From positions 3,031,501 through 3,095,500 of the forward strand of contig NZ_CP140098.1 of assembly GCF_034440735.1 (NCBI RefSeq): a DNA stretch of 64,000 nt, in the 5' to 3' direction. Below the pieces are notes generated by a model, which searched no databases, was not told the origin of the DNA, and saw only the letters and a program-made list of their open reading frames with translations. Source of the stretch: Deinococcus sp. AB2017081. GTDB lineage: Bacteria; Deinococcota; Deinococci; Deinococcales; Deinococcaceae. The translations under genes and the position numbers were made by a program. Positions within the stretch are counted from its first letter, which is position 1. Each line of letters starts with the position of its first letter. Shown here piece after piece: positions 49,016 to 63,993 of the stretch.

Positions 49016-49050
49016 AACACGAAGCCGTGTTTGAGGGGATTTTTCTTTTT
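49016..49050 (+). terminator. Attenuator-like hairpin in a leader
   Basis: A short stem AACACG/CGTGTT (49016-49031) is followed by GAGGGG and two T-runs (TTTTTCTTTTT). It lies between the leaderless promoter and the DUF4258 gene, where it could end transcription early. Confidence 0.4.
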
Positions 49051-49108
49051 GGGCGGCAGGATCGCGCCCGGACAGGAAGGCAGGGGCCAAGTGACCGGAG
49101 GTGCCGCC

Positions 49109-49768
<660 letters not shown>

Positions 49769-49772
49769 GGGC

Positions 49773-50359
49773 TTGAGTCAGCCCCAACCCTCGGCATTGG
49801 ACATCCGGCAGATGTGGCGGGAACTCGTGGTCACGCCTGATGAAACGCCACGTCCGGGTGTTAATGCGCTGATAGACGAGTTTCGGAAAGTGAATGACAA
49901 TGGTGGGGCGCAATTCGCGGCGTTCAGATACGAACCGCATCCAGTGCTGGACTGGTTTCTCACGAGAGGCCAGTGGCTGCCTCAACACTTCGATCTGCCT
50001 GGGGGTTTCTGACTCTTCCCACTGTCCGGCACACCCTTCAGGCACTCGACATTCCAGCAGAACTGCCCATACCGCTGGCAGCCAATCCGCTGGACATCTT
50101 TGATCTGGAGGCTGATCTCACGCGAAAACTCGTGACGGGTGGTGCTTACACACGCTTTGCGGGCTCGCGGCACGACGCTCAGGCCATCGTCGCTGAATTC
50201 ACCACATCGCTCGTATCAGACGCACAGGACGCCTGGTTCGCTGGATTCTGGCAGCCCTGGACACCGTGGTTCTGGGATGTCGCCTGGGACATGACGTGGC
50301 TGGGGCTCCAGCGGTCACAGAGGCGGCTATGGCTGCTGTGCGTGACGGACACCGATTAA
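49773..50359 (+). pseudogene. Frameshifted unknown gene
   Basis: An ORF from 49773 (TTG; the ATG at 49812 is in frame) runs to TGA at 50012, reading ...QHFDLPGGF. In another frame the text continues as FLTLPTVRHTLQALDIPAEL up to 50359. The switch falls at a GGGGG tract at 50000-50004: one extra G would restore a protein of about 195 residues. Either the gene is broken, a base is missing from the assembly, or there is -1 frameshifting. The product has no recognised family; the second part is rich in Trp (WFAGFWQPWTPWFWDVAWD). Confidence 0.65.
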
Positions 50360-50395
50360 CAGAAGATCGCGTCTGGCCCTGCTAGCCTCTGACAC

Positions 50396-51715
50396 GTGAC
50401 GCGCACCGGCCTCTCGGACACCATCGCTGCCATTGCCACCGCGCCGGGGAGCGCGGGCGTGGGAATCGTGCGCGTGAGCGGCCCCCGGGCGCTGGAGGTC
50501 GCGGATGGCGTGCTCCGGGGCCGGCGGCGGCCGTCGCGCACGCCGGGGGGCCGGTTCCTGTTCGGCACGCTGGTCGCGCAGAGCGGTGAGGTGCTGGACG
50601 AGGGCCTGTGCCTGGTCTTCCGGGAGGGCCGCAGCTATACGGGCGAGGACGTGGCCGAACTCCAGACCCACGGCAGTCCGGCGGTACTGGCGCGGGTGCT
50701 GGCCCGGACGCTGGAACTGGGCGCACGGCTGGCAAGGCCCGGCGAGTTCACGCTGCGGGCGTATCTGGCCGGGCGGCTCGATCTGAGCCAGGCCGAGGCC
50801 GTGCTGGGCCTGATCGAGGCCCACACCGACACGGCGCGGCGGCAGGCGACCCTGGGGCTGTCCGGGGCGCTGGGAGCGCGGGTGGCGCGGATCGGCGCCC
50901 ACCTGACCCGCACCCTGGCGGCCATCCAGGCCATGCTCGACTACCCCGAGGAAGGCGTGCCCGAGGAAGACCGGGAAGGGCCGCTGGCCGCCGCGACGGC
51001 AGACCTGCGCACCCTGGTGAGCACGGCACGCGCCGGGCAGGTCGCCACGCGCGGAGCACGGCTGGCACTGCTGGGCCGCCCGAACGCCGGGAAGAGCAGC
51101 CTGCTCAATGCCCTGGTCGGCTATGAACGCTCGATCGTCACGCCGATTCCCGGCACGACCCGCGACTATCTGGAGGCCGGCGTGGAGCTCGCAGGCGTGC
51201 CGGTCACGCTGGTCGACACGGCGGGCATCCGCGAGACCGGCGACGAGATCGAGGCCGCCGGGGTACGGCAGGCGCTGAGTCTGGCGGGCGGCGCCGACCT
51301 CGTGCTGGCCCTGGAGGACGGTTCGCAGCCCCGCGAACCCCTGCCGCTCGACCTGCCGCCCGACGCCCGCGTGCTCCGCGTGCGGACGAAGGCCGATCTA
51401 TCGCCCGCGTGGACAGACAACACCGTGCTCGACGTGAGCGCCGTGACCGGCGAGGGGCTGCCCACGCTGCGCGACGCGCTGCACACGGCGCTGCTGGGCG
51501 ACACCTCCCGCACCGAGGCGTGGCTGACCACCGAGCGGCAGGCCGACGCGGCGCGGCGGGCCCTGGCGCACGTGGAGGCCGCCGCCACCCTCCCGGACGA
51601 CCTCGCGGGCTATGAGCTGGAGGAAGCCCTGCGCTGCCTCTCGGAACTGACCGGCCGCGACGTGCACGAGGACGTGGTGGACGCGGTGTTCATGAACTTC
51701 TGCGTGGGGAAGTAG
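50396..51715 (+). CDS. mnmE: tRNA modification GTPase
   Basis: The 439-residue protein, with MnmG, adds a carboxymethylaminomethyl group to U34 of certain tRNAs. It has the formyl-THF binding N-terminus ([20 protein letters not shown]), G1 [10 protein letters not shown]2 PGTTRD, G3 DTAGI, G4 TKAD, and the essential C-terminal FCVGK. The GTG start is seven bases after TAGCCT (leaderless). MnmG is not adjacent. Confidence 0.97.
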   Translation: MTRTGLSDTIAAIATAPGSAGVGIVRVSGPRALEVADGVLRGRRRPSRTPGGRFLFGTLVAQSGEVLDEGLCLVFREGRSYTGEDVAELQTHGSPAVLARVLARTLELGARLARPGEFTLRAYLAGRLDLSQAEAVLGLIEAHTDTARRQATLGLSGALGARVARIGAHLTRTLAAIQAMLDYPEEGVPEEDREGPLAAATADLRTLVSTARAGQVATRGARLALLGRPNAGKSSLLNALVGYERSIVTPIPGTTRDYLEAGVELAGVPVTLVDTAGIRETGDEIEAAGVRQALSLAGGADLVLALEDGSQPREPLPLDLPPDARVLRVRTKADLSPAWTDNTVLDVSAVTGEGLPTLRDALHTALLGDTSRTEAWLTTERQADAARRALAHVEAAATLPDDLAGYELEEALRCLSELTGRDVHEDVVDAVFMNFCVGK

Positions 51716-51794
51716 GGTGGGGTGAGGAAAGAGGGTTGAGTGATGAGTGGAGACGCGCTCCTGCCTCATCGCTCAACCCTCATCACCTATCCCT

Positions 51795-52385
51795 CTACTT
51801 GTTCTTCGACAGCCGCTCCAGCACCAGCCGGCTCACGGTCTTCAGGGTCTCGAACACGCCCACGCCCTTGTCAGACATGGCCTCGAACAGCAGGAGTTCC
51901 TTCCCCGGATCGATCACCGAGCGGATCATGTCGGCGGGAAGGGCGTTCGGCAGATCGCGCTTGTTGATCTGCAGCACGATCGGCACCTCCTTGACGTCGA
52001 TGCCGTGTTCGGCCAGGTTCTCGCGCAGGTTGCGCATGCTCTCGGCATTGGCGCGCAGTCTGTCCGGGGCGCTGTCCGCGACGAACACGATGCCGTCCAC
52101 ACCGCGCAGGATCAGCTTGCGGCTGGCGTTGTAGAACACCTGCCCCGGCACGGTGTACAGGTGGAAGCGGGTCTTGAAGCCCTGCACGGTGCCCAGATCC
52201 AGCGGCAGGAAGTCGAAGAACAGCGTGCGCTCGTCCTCGGTCGCCAGCGACACCATGTCGCCGCGCAGGTGGCCGGGCACGCGTGAGAAGACGTGTTTGA
52301 GGTTGGTGGTCTTGCCGCTCATGCCCGGACCGTAGTACACGATCTTGCAGTTGATCTCCCGGGCAGCGAAGTTGATGGTGCTCAT
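51795..52385 (-). CDS. mglA: MglA-type small GTPase
   Basis: The 196-residue Ras-like protein has P-loop [12 protein letters not shown] and the NKRD guanine motif. Like bacterial MglA it has an unusual switch region ([20 protein letters not shown]). In Myxococcus MglA sets cell polarity; in Thermus/Deinococcus its role is less clear. AGGAG precedes the ATG by eight bases. It lies 52 bases after its predicted activator gene mglB. Confidence 0.95.
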   Translation of the reverse strand: MSTINFAAREINCKIVYYGPGMSGKTTNLKHVFSRVPGHLRGDMVSLATEDERTLFFDFLPLDLGTVQGFKTRFHLYTVPGQVFYNASRKLILRGVDGIVFVADSAPDRLRANAESMRNLRENLAEHGIDVKEVPIVLQINKRDLPNALPADMIRSVIDPGKELLLFEAMSDKGVGVFETLKTVSRLVLERLSKNK

Positions 52386-52437
52386 GACGCGGTCTCCTGT
52401 GGCTGATCCTGTGACGGGTGGGGGCGCGACATGACAG

Positions 52438-52923
52438 TCATCCCAGCAGGTCGTCGAGCAGGGCGTTCACGCCCTTGTTGAAGTCCTCGCCCAGCTGCAC
52501 GGTCGGTGCGTCCTTGAGTTCGTCCAGGATCGCGGCCAGCTGCGCCACCGTCTTCTTGGCGTACACCTTGACCTTGCCCAGCGGCACGCTGGAATCGAAG
52601 ATCAGGGTCAGCAGCGTCTGGTCGCCGACGGATTCCACGTACAGGGTGCCGTTCTCGCCCTGGTGGATCTGCTCGCTGAACGTGCGCTCGCCCAGCAGGT
52701 TCGCCAGCGCGGCGGTCGCGGCGGCGTTGCTGGCCACCAGGGTGGCGACCGAATCCAGGGCCGGCGGGCGCGGGGCCCACAGGGCCTCCTTGTGCGACAG
52801 CACGAAGCCCTTGCGGTCGACGAGCAGACCGTAGCGCACACCGGTGGTGTCGAGAAGATCCTGAAGCTGCTGATCCACGCGTTCATACGCGGCGCCGTAC
52901 AGCTCAAGCGAGGGTTCAATCAT
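52438..52923 (-). CDS. mglB: Roadblock/LC7 protein, MglA GTPase activator
   Basis: The 161-residue protein has a roadblock/LC7 fold ([17 protein letters not shown], then [19 protein letters not shown] and [20 protein letters not shown]) and is encoded directly before mglA, as MglB usually is. It should form a dimer that speeds GTP hydrolysis by MglA. TATGCT lies nine bases before the ATG, so the leader is very short. Confidence 0.93.
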   Translation of the reverse strand: MIEPSLELYGAAYERVDQQLQDLLDTTGVRYGLLVDRKGFVLSHKEALWAPRPPALDSVATLVASNAAATAALANLLGERTFSEQIHQGENGTLYVESVGDQTLLTLIFDSSVPLGKVKVYAKKTVAQLAAILDELKDAPTVQLGEDFNKGVNALLDDLLG

Positions 52924-53072
52924 ATGGTGTGCAGCATAGGGTACGGATTCGCACAAGAGCCTGACGGATCCGGGGCCCGGATCACGCGTGCCGGTGTCCG
53001 GGCGCTCCGCCCGCCGGGACACGGCATCCAGCGTTCATGATCACGTCAGGGCCGCCCTGTACACTCGCCCGC

Positions 53073-55103
53073 GTGAAGCGCAGCTTAAGGACGTGGATGA
53101 TGTCGGCCGGCCTGGCCGCGCTGGGGGTGGCCGGAGCCAGACCGGTCGCGATCGGCGGGTTCATGCAGCCGTCCAGCCTGGATTCCCGGTCTCTCAGCGG
53201 CGTGGAACTGCTGCCCGTGTGGGCGCTGCCCCGACTGGGGATCAGCGTCCGCAACGAGCTGAGCGACCTGCGCCTGGTGTTGAACGGCCGCGAGTTGCGC
53301 TTCACCCCGGTCACCGGGTGGCGGGCCCTGGGCGTCACGCTGGCCCGTCCGCTGCCCCTCCCCCAGGTGCTGGAGGGCAGCCTGCTGGTGCCGCTGGACG
53401 CGGTTCGGGCCCTGGGCGTCACGGTGCTGGCCGACACGCCGAACCTCCTGGACTTCGCCGCGCCGGCCCGCGTGCCGACGGCGACGCTGCCGCCGTCCTC
53501 GGCCGTGACGCCGCCCGCCGCCCCACAGGCCACGCCGCCCGTGGCTCCCCCGGTCACGCCGCCGCCCGCCACGACACCGCCGGCCACCACGACCATCGTG
53601 TCGCCGCCGGCCACCCCGTCGTCCGCAGTTGCACCGGCACCGCTGCCGGCCCCGGCGGGCACCGAACTCCAGCCGGTGCCCACCCCGGCCCAGCCCGCCG
53701 CGCCGCTCGTGCCGGGTGTGCCGGTCGCGCCGCCGCCCGTGTCCACCCGTGCCCTGGCGAACCTCGACACCGTGCGGGTCAGCCGCAGCATGTACCGCAC
53801 GGTCGAGGTGCAGCGGGTGGTGCTGGAATTCAGCGATGTGGCGCCGTACAGCGTGGGCCGGGGCGGCAGCGGCCTGACCCTGACCCTGCCGGGCGTGACC
53901 GCACAGGCGCAGACGCAGGCGCTGCCCTCCGGCGACACCCTGGCGATCCGGGCGAATCCGTCCGGGAGCGCGGTGCAGCTGGACACGGCGGGTGGGCGCA
54001 GCAGCGTGTTCACGCTGGACGAGCCCTACCGCATCGTGGTGGACACCGTCACGTACACCGATGCCAGCGTGCCGCCACCCGTGAATCCGGCCGCGCTGCC
54101 AGAGGGTGTGACCTACACCCGCCGCGCCGGTCTGCACCTGCTGGAGTTCGACCCCACCCGGCTGACCCCCCGCGTGGTCAGTGCGCCGCAGGGCCGGGCG
54201 TCCGGCGTGGCCGATCTGGTGAGGGCCGTGGGCGGGGTGGCGGGCGTGAACGGCGGGTACTTCGACCCGGCCAGCAACCTGCCGGTGGATCTGGTCGCCC
54301 TGGGCGGCATGATGACCTCGGGCAGCCTGGAGAAACGCGGCACGGTGGGCTTCACCGCGCAGGGCCAGGCGATGTTCGGCTACCCGCGTCCGCGCTACGT
54401 GCTGGACGGTGTGTTCGGGAGCGTCACGGTGAATGCCGTGCGGGCCAGACCGGACGCGGCCCTCCTGACCGCCTTCGTGGGTGACGGGCGCACGGCGGTC
54501 GGTGGGCCGACCTTCACGACGCTTCAGGTGGCACCGGGAACCGGGAGCGTCACGCGGGCCGGGGTGGGAGCCGTGATCCCGGCGGCGGGGGTGCTGGCCT
54601 TCACCTTCGATCCGCTGCGCTTTCCACAGCTGCCCCGCGCCGCCGGCGAGCCACTGAACGTCACCCTGAACTGGCAGGCCAGCGACGCCCCGTGGAACAC
54701 GGCCGTGGACGCGCTGGGCGCGGGGCCGCTGCTGGTGGCGGGGGGCCGGGTGGTGCTCGACCCGGTCCGGGAGGGCTTCAACACGGCGGCCAGCATCTGG
54801 CGGCCCACGCGGCAGGTGGGCTTCGGGATGCACGGCTCACGCCCGGTGATCGCCTTCCTGGAGCACGGCTCCCCGGAGGACTTCGCCTCGGCCCTGGCGG
54901 CGGCCGGCGTGCAGGTCGCCGTGCGCCTCGACAGCGGCAGCAGCGCCACGGCATACCTGGCGGGGGGCTACGGCGACCTGGGCGGCTACCTGAACACGGT
55001 GTGGAGCCGCCCGGTTCCCAACGCCATCGTGTTCGTGCCCCGGGATGCCGCAGCGGGATCGGGAACGGCGTCGCCTGCCGCAGCGGGACAGATCGGGCGC
55101 TGA
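53073..55103 (+). CDS. Exported NAGPA-domain (phosphodiester glycosidase family) protein
   Basis: The GTG start lies seven bases after TACACT. The 676-residue protein has a signal peptide ([18 protein letters not shown]), an N-terminal region that may be a copper-amine-oxidase N-like fold, and a long Pro/Thr/Ala-rich linker (about 135-230). An AMIN-like strand region follows, then a C-terminal phosphodiester glycosidase domain with [20 protein letters not shown] and [12 protein letters not shown]. Such proteins act on cell-surface polysaccharides; the substrate is unknown. It is divergent from mglB. Confidence 0.88.
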   Translation: MKRSLRTWMMSAGLAALGVAGARPVAIGGFMQPSSLDSRSLSGVELLPVWALPRLGISVRNELSDLRLVLNGRELRFTPVTGWRALGVTLARPLPLPQVLEGSLLVPLDAVRALGVTVLADTPNLLDFAAPARVPTATLPPSSAVTPPAAPQATPPVAPPVTPPPATTPPATTTIVSPPATPSSAVAPAPLPAPAGTELQPVPTPAQPAAPLVPGVPVAPPPVSTRALANLDTVRVSRSMYRTVEVQRVVLEFSDVAPYSVGRGGSGLTLTLPGVTAQAQTQALPSGDTLAIRANPSGSAVQLDTAGGRSSVFTLDEPYRIVVDTVTYTDASVPPPVNPAALPEGVTYTRRAGLHLLEFDPTRLTPRVVSAPQGRASGVADLVRAVGGVAGVNGGYFDPASNLPVDLVALGGMMTSGSLEKRGTVGFTAQGQAMFGYPRPRYVLDGVFGSVTVNAVRARPDAALLTAFVGDGRTAVGGPTFTTLQVAPGTGSVTRAGVGAVIPAAGVLAFTFDPLRFPQLPRAAGEPLNVTLNWQASDAPWNTAVDALGAGPLLVAGGRVVLDPVREGFNTAASIWRPTRQVGFGMHGSRPVIAFLEHGSPEDFASALAAAGVQVAVRLDSGSSATAYLAGGYGDLGGYLNTVWSRPVPNAIVFVPRDAAAGSGTASPAAAGQIGR

Positions 55104-55328
55104 CGACCGGACGCCCTGACGGGGCCCGCCTGCCGTGCACTCGGCCGGTGCCGTCCCAGACCTCCATCGGACGATCCCCACGGTTCGCCGGGCCTCACGC
55201 GCTGCCTCTGCCCGGCGGACACGCCCTTCACGCGGCTCAGGCCCCAGCGCCTACACTGCCCTCAGGGTGCCGCGTGGCCGGCCTGCTGTGTGCCCGTGCC
55301 GTGGTGGACGTGCATCCTGGGGGTTTTC

Positions 55329-56522
55329 ATGAAAGAGCGCTTTCTCGTCCTGCGCCGCGTCGTCACGCCGTCCACCCCCCCTGCCGGAGCCGAGGCTGCC
55401 GCCGCACGGACGCTGCCGGACGTGCAGGTTCATACCCTGGATCGCCGGGACGTGCAGGAGCTGCGGAGCGACCCCGGTGTGCGGGCCGTGGCCCCCAGCA
55501 TGCCGGTGCGCCTGATCACCCCCGTGCAGCGCTCGGCCGCTCCCACCGCCACCGGCCCGACGTGGGGCGTGCAGGCCGTGCGGGCCGATACCAGCCCCCG
55601 CAGCGGCGCGGGCGTGGTGGTTGCCGTGCTCGACACCGGGATCGACGTGTCGCACCCGGCCTTCAGCGGCGTGACCCTGATCCGTCGCGACTTCACCGGC
55701 CCGGATGACGCCGAGGGCGGCGTGGACGACCAAGGTCACGGCACGCACTGCGCCGGCACCATCTTCGGGCGGGATGTCGAGGGCCAGCGGATCGGCGTGG
55801 CGCGTGGGGTGGAGCGGGCCCTGATCGGTAAGGTGCTGGGCAGCAATGGCGGCGGCACCAGCGAGGGGATCGCGCGGGCGATCACGTGGGCCACGCAGCA
55901 GGGAGCCCACGTGATCAGTATGTCGCTGGGCATGGACTTTCCCGGTCTGGTCGCGCAGCTGATCACCCAGGGGCTGCCCCCGGAGCTGGCCACGTCGCGG
56001 GCTCTGGTGGACTACCGCGCCAATCTGGATCTGTTCGGGGCGCTGGCCGACTACACCCGCGCGTTCGGCGGCGACGTGGTACCCACCCAGCTGATTGCAG
56101 CGGCCGGCAACGAGAGCCGACGACAGCAGGATCCGGACTGGGAAGTCAGCGTCGCACCGCCGGCCACGGCCGACGGCTTCACGTCGGTGGCAGCGGTGGG
56201 GCTGGGCAGTGCCGGGCGACCGGATCAGGGACTGGTCGTCGCGCCCTTCTCCAACACGGGCGCAACGGTCGCCGGGCCGGGGGTGGGCGTCGTGTCGGCC
56301 CGGATGGGCGGCGGCCTGGTCGCCTTCAGCGGCACCAGCATGGCGACTCCGCACGTGGCCGGCGTCACGGCCCTGTGGGTCGAGGCGCTGGCAGCGGCGG
56401 GCGACCTGACGCGCCTGACCCTGGAGACGGCTGTGCGCGGCCACGCGACCCGCGCTCCCCTGGTGCCGGACGTCGACAAGCTGGATGTGGGCCTGGGTCT
56501 CGTGCAGGCTCCACAGACCTGA
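55329..56522 (+). CDS. Subtilisin-family serine peptidase without signal peptide
   Basis: The 397-residue peptidase has Asp in AVLDTGIDVSHP, His in GHGTHCAGT and Ser in SGTSMATPH. A short N-terminal region (about 1-75) resembles an I9-like prosegment (VLRRVVTPS...VQVHTLDRRDVQELRSD). There is no signal peptide or membrane helix, so it resembles intracellular subtilisins or needs another export route. A five-G run stands five bases before the ATG. Neighbours give no clue to a partner. Confidence 0.93.
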   Translation: MKERFLVLRRVVTPSTPPAGAEAAAARTLPDVQVHTLDRRDVQELRSDPGVRAVAPSMPVRLITPVQRSAAPTATGPTWGVQAVRADTSPRSGAGVVVAVLDTGIDVSHPAFSGVTLIRRDFTGPDDAEGGVDDQGHGTHCAGTIFGRDVEGQRIGVARGVERALIGKVLGSNGGGTSEGIARAITWATQQGAHVISMSLGMDFPGLVAQLITQGLPPELATSRALVDYRANLDLFGALADYTRAFGGDVVPTQLIAAAGNESRRQQDPDWEVSVAPPATADGFTSVAAVGLGSAGRPDQGLVVAPFSNTGATVAGPGVGVVSARMGGGLVAFSGTSMATPHVAGVTALWVEALAAAGDLTRLTLETAVRGHATRAPLVPDVDKLDVGLGLVQAPQT

Positions 56523-56649
56523 CGACATTCGCCCTGATCACCGCGCTGACCGGCGGTTCATCTGCCGGGGGCATCTCCCCCCACCGCTCCCCCATCTGGG
56601 CGGCCGGACGCGCAATAGCGCACGGCGACGCTCCTGCCCTTCCGCTGGA

Positions 56650-57183
56650 ATGGCCAGCAGGATGCGACACCCATTCCCCGCCCTGCTTGTGCTGCTCCTG
56701 AGTGCGTGTGGCACCGCTCCCACCGAGTCCGTCGTCCGTGCCGGCCAGACCGCCGTGCCCGCAGCGCAGTTCACGCGGGAGGTGTTCGACCTGACGAACG
56801 CCGCCCGCGCCCAGGCCCGCGTGTGTGGAGCGACGCCGTATGCCGCCGCACCGCCGCTGGCCTACGACTCCCGGCTGGAGGCGTCCGCGCAGGCCCACGC
56901 TCAGGACATGGCGGCGAAGAACTACTTCTCGCACGACAGCCAGGACGGCCGCACCTTCTCGCAGCGCATCACCGCCGCCGGCTACCCGTGGGCGGTGGCA
57001 GCCGAGAACATCGCCGCCGGCCAGACCACACCCCAGGAGGTCGTCCAGGCGTGGCTCGACAGCCCGGGCCACTGCGCCGAGATCATGGCCGACGACCTGC
57101 AAGAGATCGGCATCGGGTATGTCCAGGCCAGCGGCGGCACGTACGGCACGTACTGGGTGCAGGACTTCGGCACGCGCAGGTAG
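56650..57183 (+). CDS. CAP/SCP-domain lipoprotein
   Basis: The 177-residue protein has a lipoprotein signal (RHPFPALLVLLLSACG, lipobox LSAC) and a bacterial CAP domain: NAARAQARVCG, then AQAHAQDMAAKNYFSHDS and VAAENIAAGQTTPQEVVQAW, with the conserved His/Glu pocket residues (H in YFSH, E in AEN). An ATG at 56662 is an alternative start. Extracytoplasmic; molecular role in bacteria not established. Confidence 0.9.
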   Translation: MASRMRHPFPALLVLLLSACGTAPTESVVRAGQTAVPAAQFTREVFDLTNAARAQARVCGATPYAAAPPLAYDSRLEASAQAHAQDMAAKNYFSHDSQDGRTFSQRITAAGYPWAVAAENIAAGQTTPQEVVQAWLDSPGHCAEIMADDLQEIGIGYVQASGGTYGTYWVQDFGTRR

Positions 57184-57191
57184 CGGGCAGC

Positions 57192-57656
57192 CTAGCGGAA
57201 CTGGCCGGCGTACTCCCCGTACCCCTGGGCCTCCAGCTGATCGGCCGGCACGAAGCGCAGCGACGCCGAGTTGATGCAGTAGCGCAGCCCGCCCTGGTCG
57301 CGCGGGCCGTCCGGGAAGACGTGCCCCAGGTGGGAATCGGCGAGTGGCGAGCGCACCTCGGTGCGGGCGTAGCCGATCTTGTAGTCGGTTTTCTCGGTCA
57401 GGCTCACCCGCTGGATCGGCCGGGTGAAGCTGGGCCAGCCGCAGCCGGCGTCGTACTTGTCGCGGCTGCTGAACAGCGGCTCGCCGGACACGACGTCCAC
57501 ATAGATGCCGTCGCCGGTGTGATCCCAGTACTCGCCGGTGAAGGCCCGCTCCGTGCCCTCGTGCTGGGTGACCTGATACTGGATGGGCGTCAGGGTCTGG
57601 CGCAGTTCGGTGTCCGTGGGCTTCACGAACGGGGCCTTCGGATCGGTGGTGGTCAT
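57192..57656 (-). CDS. msrB: Methionine-R-sulfoxide reductase
   Basis: The 154-residue enzyme repairs methionine-R-sulfoxide. Hallmarks are [21 protein letters not shown] and the catalytic Cys in [13 protein letters not shown]. The paired CxxC zinc motifs of many MsrB proteins are absent. TACACT ends seven bases before the ATG (leaderless). It fits the oxidative-stress lifestyle expected for Deinococcus. Confidence 0.96.
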   Translation of the reverse strand: MTTTDPKAPFVKPTDTELRQTLTPIQYQVTQHEGTERAFTGEYWDHTGDGIYVDVVSGEPLFSSRDKYDAGCGWPSFTRPIQRVSLTEKTDYKIGYARTEVRSPLADSHLGHVFPDGPRDQGGLRYCINSASLRFVPADQLEAQGYGEYAGQFR

Positions 57657-57777
57657 GCTCCCGAGTGTAGGCGCGCGACAGCGCCGCAACCGTGGGCAAC
57701 GCCGCTTGTCGCGTCGTCCAGACGACAGGAAACGGACGCCTGACCGTCTGGCCGGGCGCCCGTCTCACAGGCTGCCC

Positions 57778-59639
<1,862 letters not shown>

Positions 59640-59643
<4 letters not shown>

Positions 59644-61574
59644 GACTTCACTTCCTGTGCTCCCAGGGGGAGGCGGTCTTCCAGCTTGTCGGCGGCGTCT
59701 TCCGGATCGGCCACGGGCTCGTCGTCGGTGTCGAGGTCGCTCGCCAGACGCTGGAGGCGTTCGAGTTCGGCATAGTGGCCGCCCTGGGCAAGCAGCTCAT
59801 CGTGGCTGCCCTGCTCGGTCACGCGGCCCTGATCGAGCACGACGATGTGATCCGCGTGGCGCAGCGTGCTGATGCGGTGGGCGATCAGGATCACGGTGCG
59901 GCCCTGGCTGACCTCGCGCAGGCCGTCCAGGATCCGGCGCTCGGTCTCGGTGTCCACGGCCGACAGGCTGTCGTCGAGGATCAGGATGCTGGGCTCACGC
60001 ACGATGGCGCGGGCAATGGCGGTGCGCTGCCGCTGACCGCCCGACAGCGTCACGCCGCGCTCGCCCAGCATGGTCTCGTACCCCTCGGGAAAACCCTCGA
60101 TGTCGCCGTCCAGTCCGGCCAGGCGGGCGGCGTTGCGAATCCGCGCCGGATCCGGGGTCTGTGGGATCTCTGGCGTGGGGGGCAGTCCGACCACGGTCAC
60201 CCCGGTGGGCACGACCGGCAGGTCACGCGCCTCGATCCCGAAGCCGATATTGTTGGCGATCGTGTCGCTGAACAGGAACGGTTCCTGGGGCACCACGCTG
60301 ATATGGTCGCGCAGCCGCTCCAGCGGAATGAAGCGCACGTCGTTCCCGTCGATCCGCACCACGCCACTGCTGGGATCCATGCTGCGGGTCAGGAGCTGCA
60401 TCAGGATGGTCTTGCCGCTGCCGGTGGGGCCGGTCACGCCCACAAAGGTACCGGCGGGGATGTGCAGGTTCACGTCGTCGAGCACCGTGGCGCTGCCATA
60501 TTTCACGGTCACATGTTCGAACGTCACCTCGCCCCGCAGGCTGCGGATGGTCGGATCGGTGCGGCCGGGCGTGTCGTGGATCTGGGCCCCGGCATCCAGC
60601 AGCTCGCGCAGCCGCAGCCACGACGCCAGCCCGCGCTGCGTGACCCCGGTGATCCAGCCGATCATCATCATGGGGAAGGTCAGGCGGCCCACCGTGATCA
60701 GGAACTGCACCAGCATGCCGATCGTGAAAGCCCCGCCCGCACCGCCGTACAGGATCAGGCGGCCGCCGACGAGCAGGATCAGCCCGAAGGCGATGCCGAT
60801 CAGCAGAGTCGTGAACGACCTCAGCGGCCCGTCTACCTTGGTCAGGGCGATGTTGCGGCGCAGCAGCTCCAGATTCATCTCGCGGTAGTTCGCGATCTCC
60901 CGGTCTTCGATGGCGTAGCCCTTCACGACCCGCGCCCCGCTGAAGTTCTCCTGGGCCATGGCCGCAATCGTGCTGTTCTGCTCCTGCGCGGCCTTGTGGC
61001 GCACGTTGATCTGCTGGGCCAGGTACGACAGGATGCCCACGATCACCGGGATCAGCGCGATCACGATCAATGTGAGCTGCCAGCTCAGGCTGAACATCAC
61101 CGCGAAGGCCGTGACGAAGCCCGACACGATGTTCACGATCTGCCATGCGCCGAAGCCCAGCATTTCCCGCACCGCGCCCAGGTCGCCGGTCAGGCGGTTC
61201 ATCAGGTCTCCGGTGCGGGCGCGGTCGTAGTACGCCTTGTCCATGGTCTGGAGGTGGGCGAAGATGTCGCGCCTGACCTCGTACTCGCTCTGCCGGGACG
61301 CGACGACGATCATGCGGCGCATCAGCAGCGTGAAGCCGCCCGCGATCAGGGCGGCCACGATGATGCCCAGGGCGTACAGCCCGGCCACCGTCAGGGTCAG
61401 GCCGGGGGTGGCCGGGTCACCATCCACCTGTCCGGTCAGGCCGTCAATCGTCCAGCGGATGAAATAGGCCGGCAGGAGGTTCACCGCGTTGGCAATCGCA
61501 ATGGCACTCAGGCCGATCACGTACTGCCGTTTGTGCAGCATCAGGTACGGCCACAGGGTACGTAGACTTTCCAA
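59640..61574 (-). CDS. ABC exporter half-transporter, subunit with degenerate Walker B
   Basis: The 644-residue protein starts with TTG, six bases after GAGG. Six membrane helices (to about 310) precede an ATPase with Walker [10 protein letters not shown], a standard [14 protein letters not shown] signature and Walker [13 protein letters not shown], in which Asp replaces the catalytic Glu. Its intact signature completes the active site of the partner encoded next. A proline/threonine-rich insertion (about 450-470) lies before the signature. Confidence 0.93.
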
Positions 61575-61697
61575 GAGAAACCTCGTTCAGGGCGACAATT
61601 CGGGCGTTTTGTGCGCCCGTGCGGCGGCCAGCATACGCTTCCTGGCCCACTGGGAAATGCGCGTAATGGCGCATCTGCGGGCCAACTTAAGGAACGA

Positions 61698-61726
61698 TTG
61701 ACACCCCTGGGGGCCGGTGCTACTAT
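61698..61726 (+). promoter_or_regulatory. Promoter of the tRNA-tuf cluster
   Basis: TTGACA (61698-61703) and TACTAT (61721-61726) are 17 bases apart, a near-perfect housekeeping promoter, placed about 70 bases before the first tRNA gene. Confidence 0.85.
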
Positions 61727-61796
61727 TCCCAGCCGGAAGTGATTGCGCCACGCAGGCACTTCCGCGCTCAGGGGCACCCAACGCTCCGCAAGGGAC

Positions 61797-61876
<80 letters not shown>

Positions 61877-61899
61877 AGCGCTCTATCGTGCCGACAGTG

Positions 61900-61986
<87 letters not shown>

Positions 61987-62014
61987 CACTTTCCGCTTCT
62001 CTCTGGCATCGTCT

Positions 62015-62087
<73 letters not shown>

Positions 62088-62094
62088 TTTTCCC

Positions 62095-62169
<75 letters not shown>

Positions 62170-62245
62170 CACCGGCGCGGCCTGCAGATCCTGCAGGCCG
62201 CGCCCCCTTGAGTCCTGTGGTCACACGTATTGGAGCCCCGGCCCT

Positions 62246-62273
62246 TTGCGTTTGCCACGCGGGCGAGTAAACT
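62246..62273 (+). promoter_or_regulatory. Possible internal promoter before tuf
   Basis: TTGCGT (62246-62251) and TAAACT (62268-62273) are 16 bases apart, about 50 bases before the tuf start. It could give tuf extra transcription independent of the tRNA promoter. Confidence 0.5.
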
Positions 62274-62324
62274 GGCAAGGCTTGTCCGGAATCCGGACAG
62301 ATCCATCTCAGGAGGAACAGCACC

Positions 62325-63542
<1,218 letters not shown>

Positions 63543-63560
63543 TCCAGTCCTGAAGCCAGG

Positions 63561-63594
63561 AGAGGAGCGGGCCGCACGAGCGGCCCGCTCCTCT
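63561..63594 (+). terminator. Terminator of tuf
   Basis: A perfect 15-bp stem (AGAGGAGCGGGCCGC and complement, loop ACGA) starts 19 bases after the tuf stop and is followed by a weak T-rich stretch TTGTTGT. Confidence 0.85.
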
Positions 63595-63621
63595 TGTTGT
63601 GCTGCGCTCCGTGGGTTCCGA

Positions 63622-63993
63622 TCAACCGGCGGTGAATGCGGTGACCGGGCCGGCCAGGGGCTGATCGATCAGCCCGGTCTGTTCCAGCTGATACCGGCTG
63701 TCCTCTGCGGCGGCACCCCCGCCCACCAGACCCTGAATAAGGTCGTGCACGCGGACGCGGCGGCCCGCACTGGTCAGGGTGATCGGTTCGCCCGGCAGGG
63801 AGTGGATGTCCCACCCGGCGTCGTGCAGCCGCAGGCCCAGGGCCGCACTCACGATGGCCAGGGCCTGCCCGCGCTGGTCGTAGGGCACGTTCAGGGCGTT
63901 CAGGAGCTTCCCGAATGGTGCGCCCAGCGAGATCAGATCCGGCAGCTCGCGCAGTGTCCAGCGCCCAAGAGCGTCGTGATGAGGAGCCGTCAT
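63622..63993 (-). CDS. Unknown protein at the window edge
   Basis: The 123-residue protein is complete (ATG at 63993, with GTGAG just before it), although the promoter lies outside the window. It is soluble, with a C-terminal VHDLIQGLVGGGAAAEDSRY segment. No family recognised. Convergent with tuf. Confidence 0.65.
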   Translation of the reverse strand: MTAPHHDALGRWTLRELPDLISLGAPFGKLLNALNVPYDQRGQALAIVSAALGLRLHDAGWDIHSLPGEPITLTSAGRRVRVHDLIQGLVGGGAAAEDSRYQLEQTGLIDQPLAGPVTAFTAG

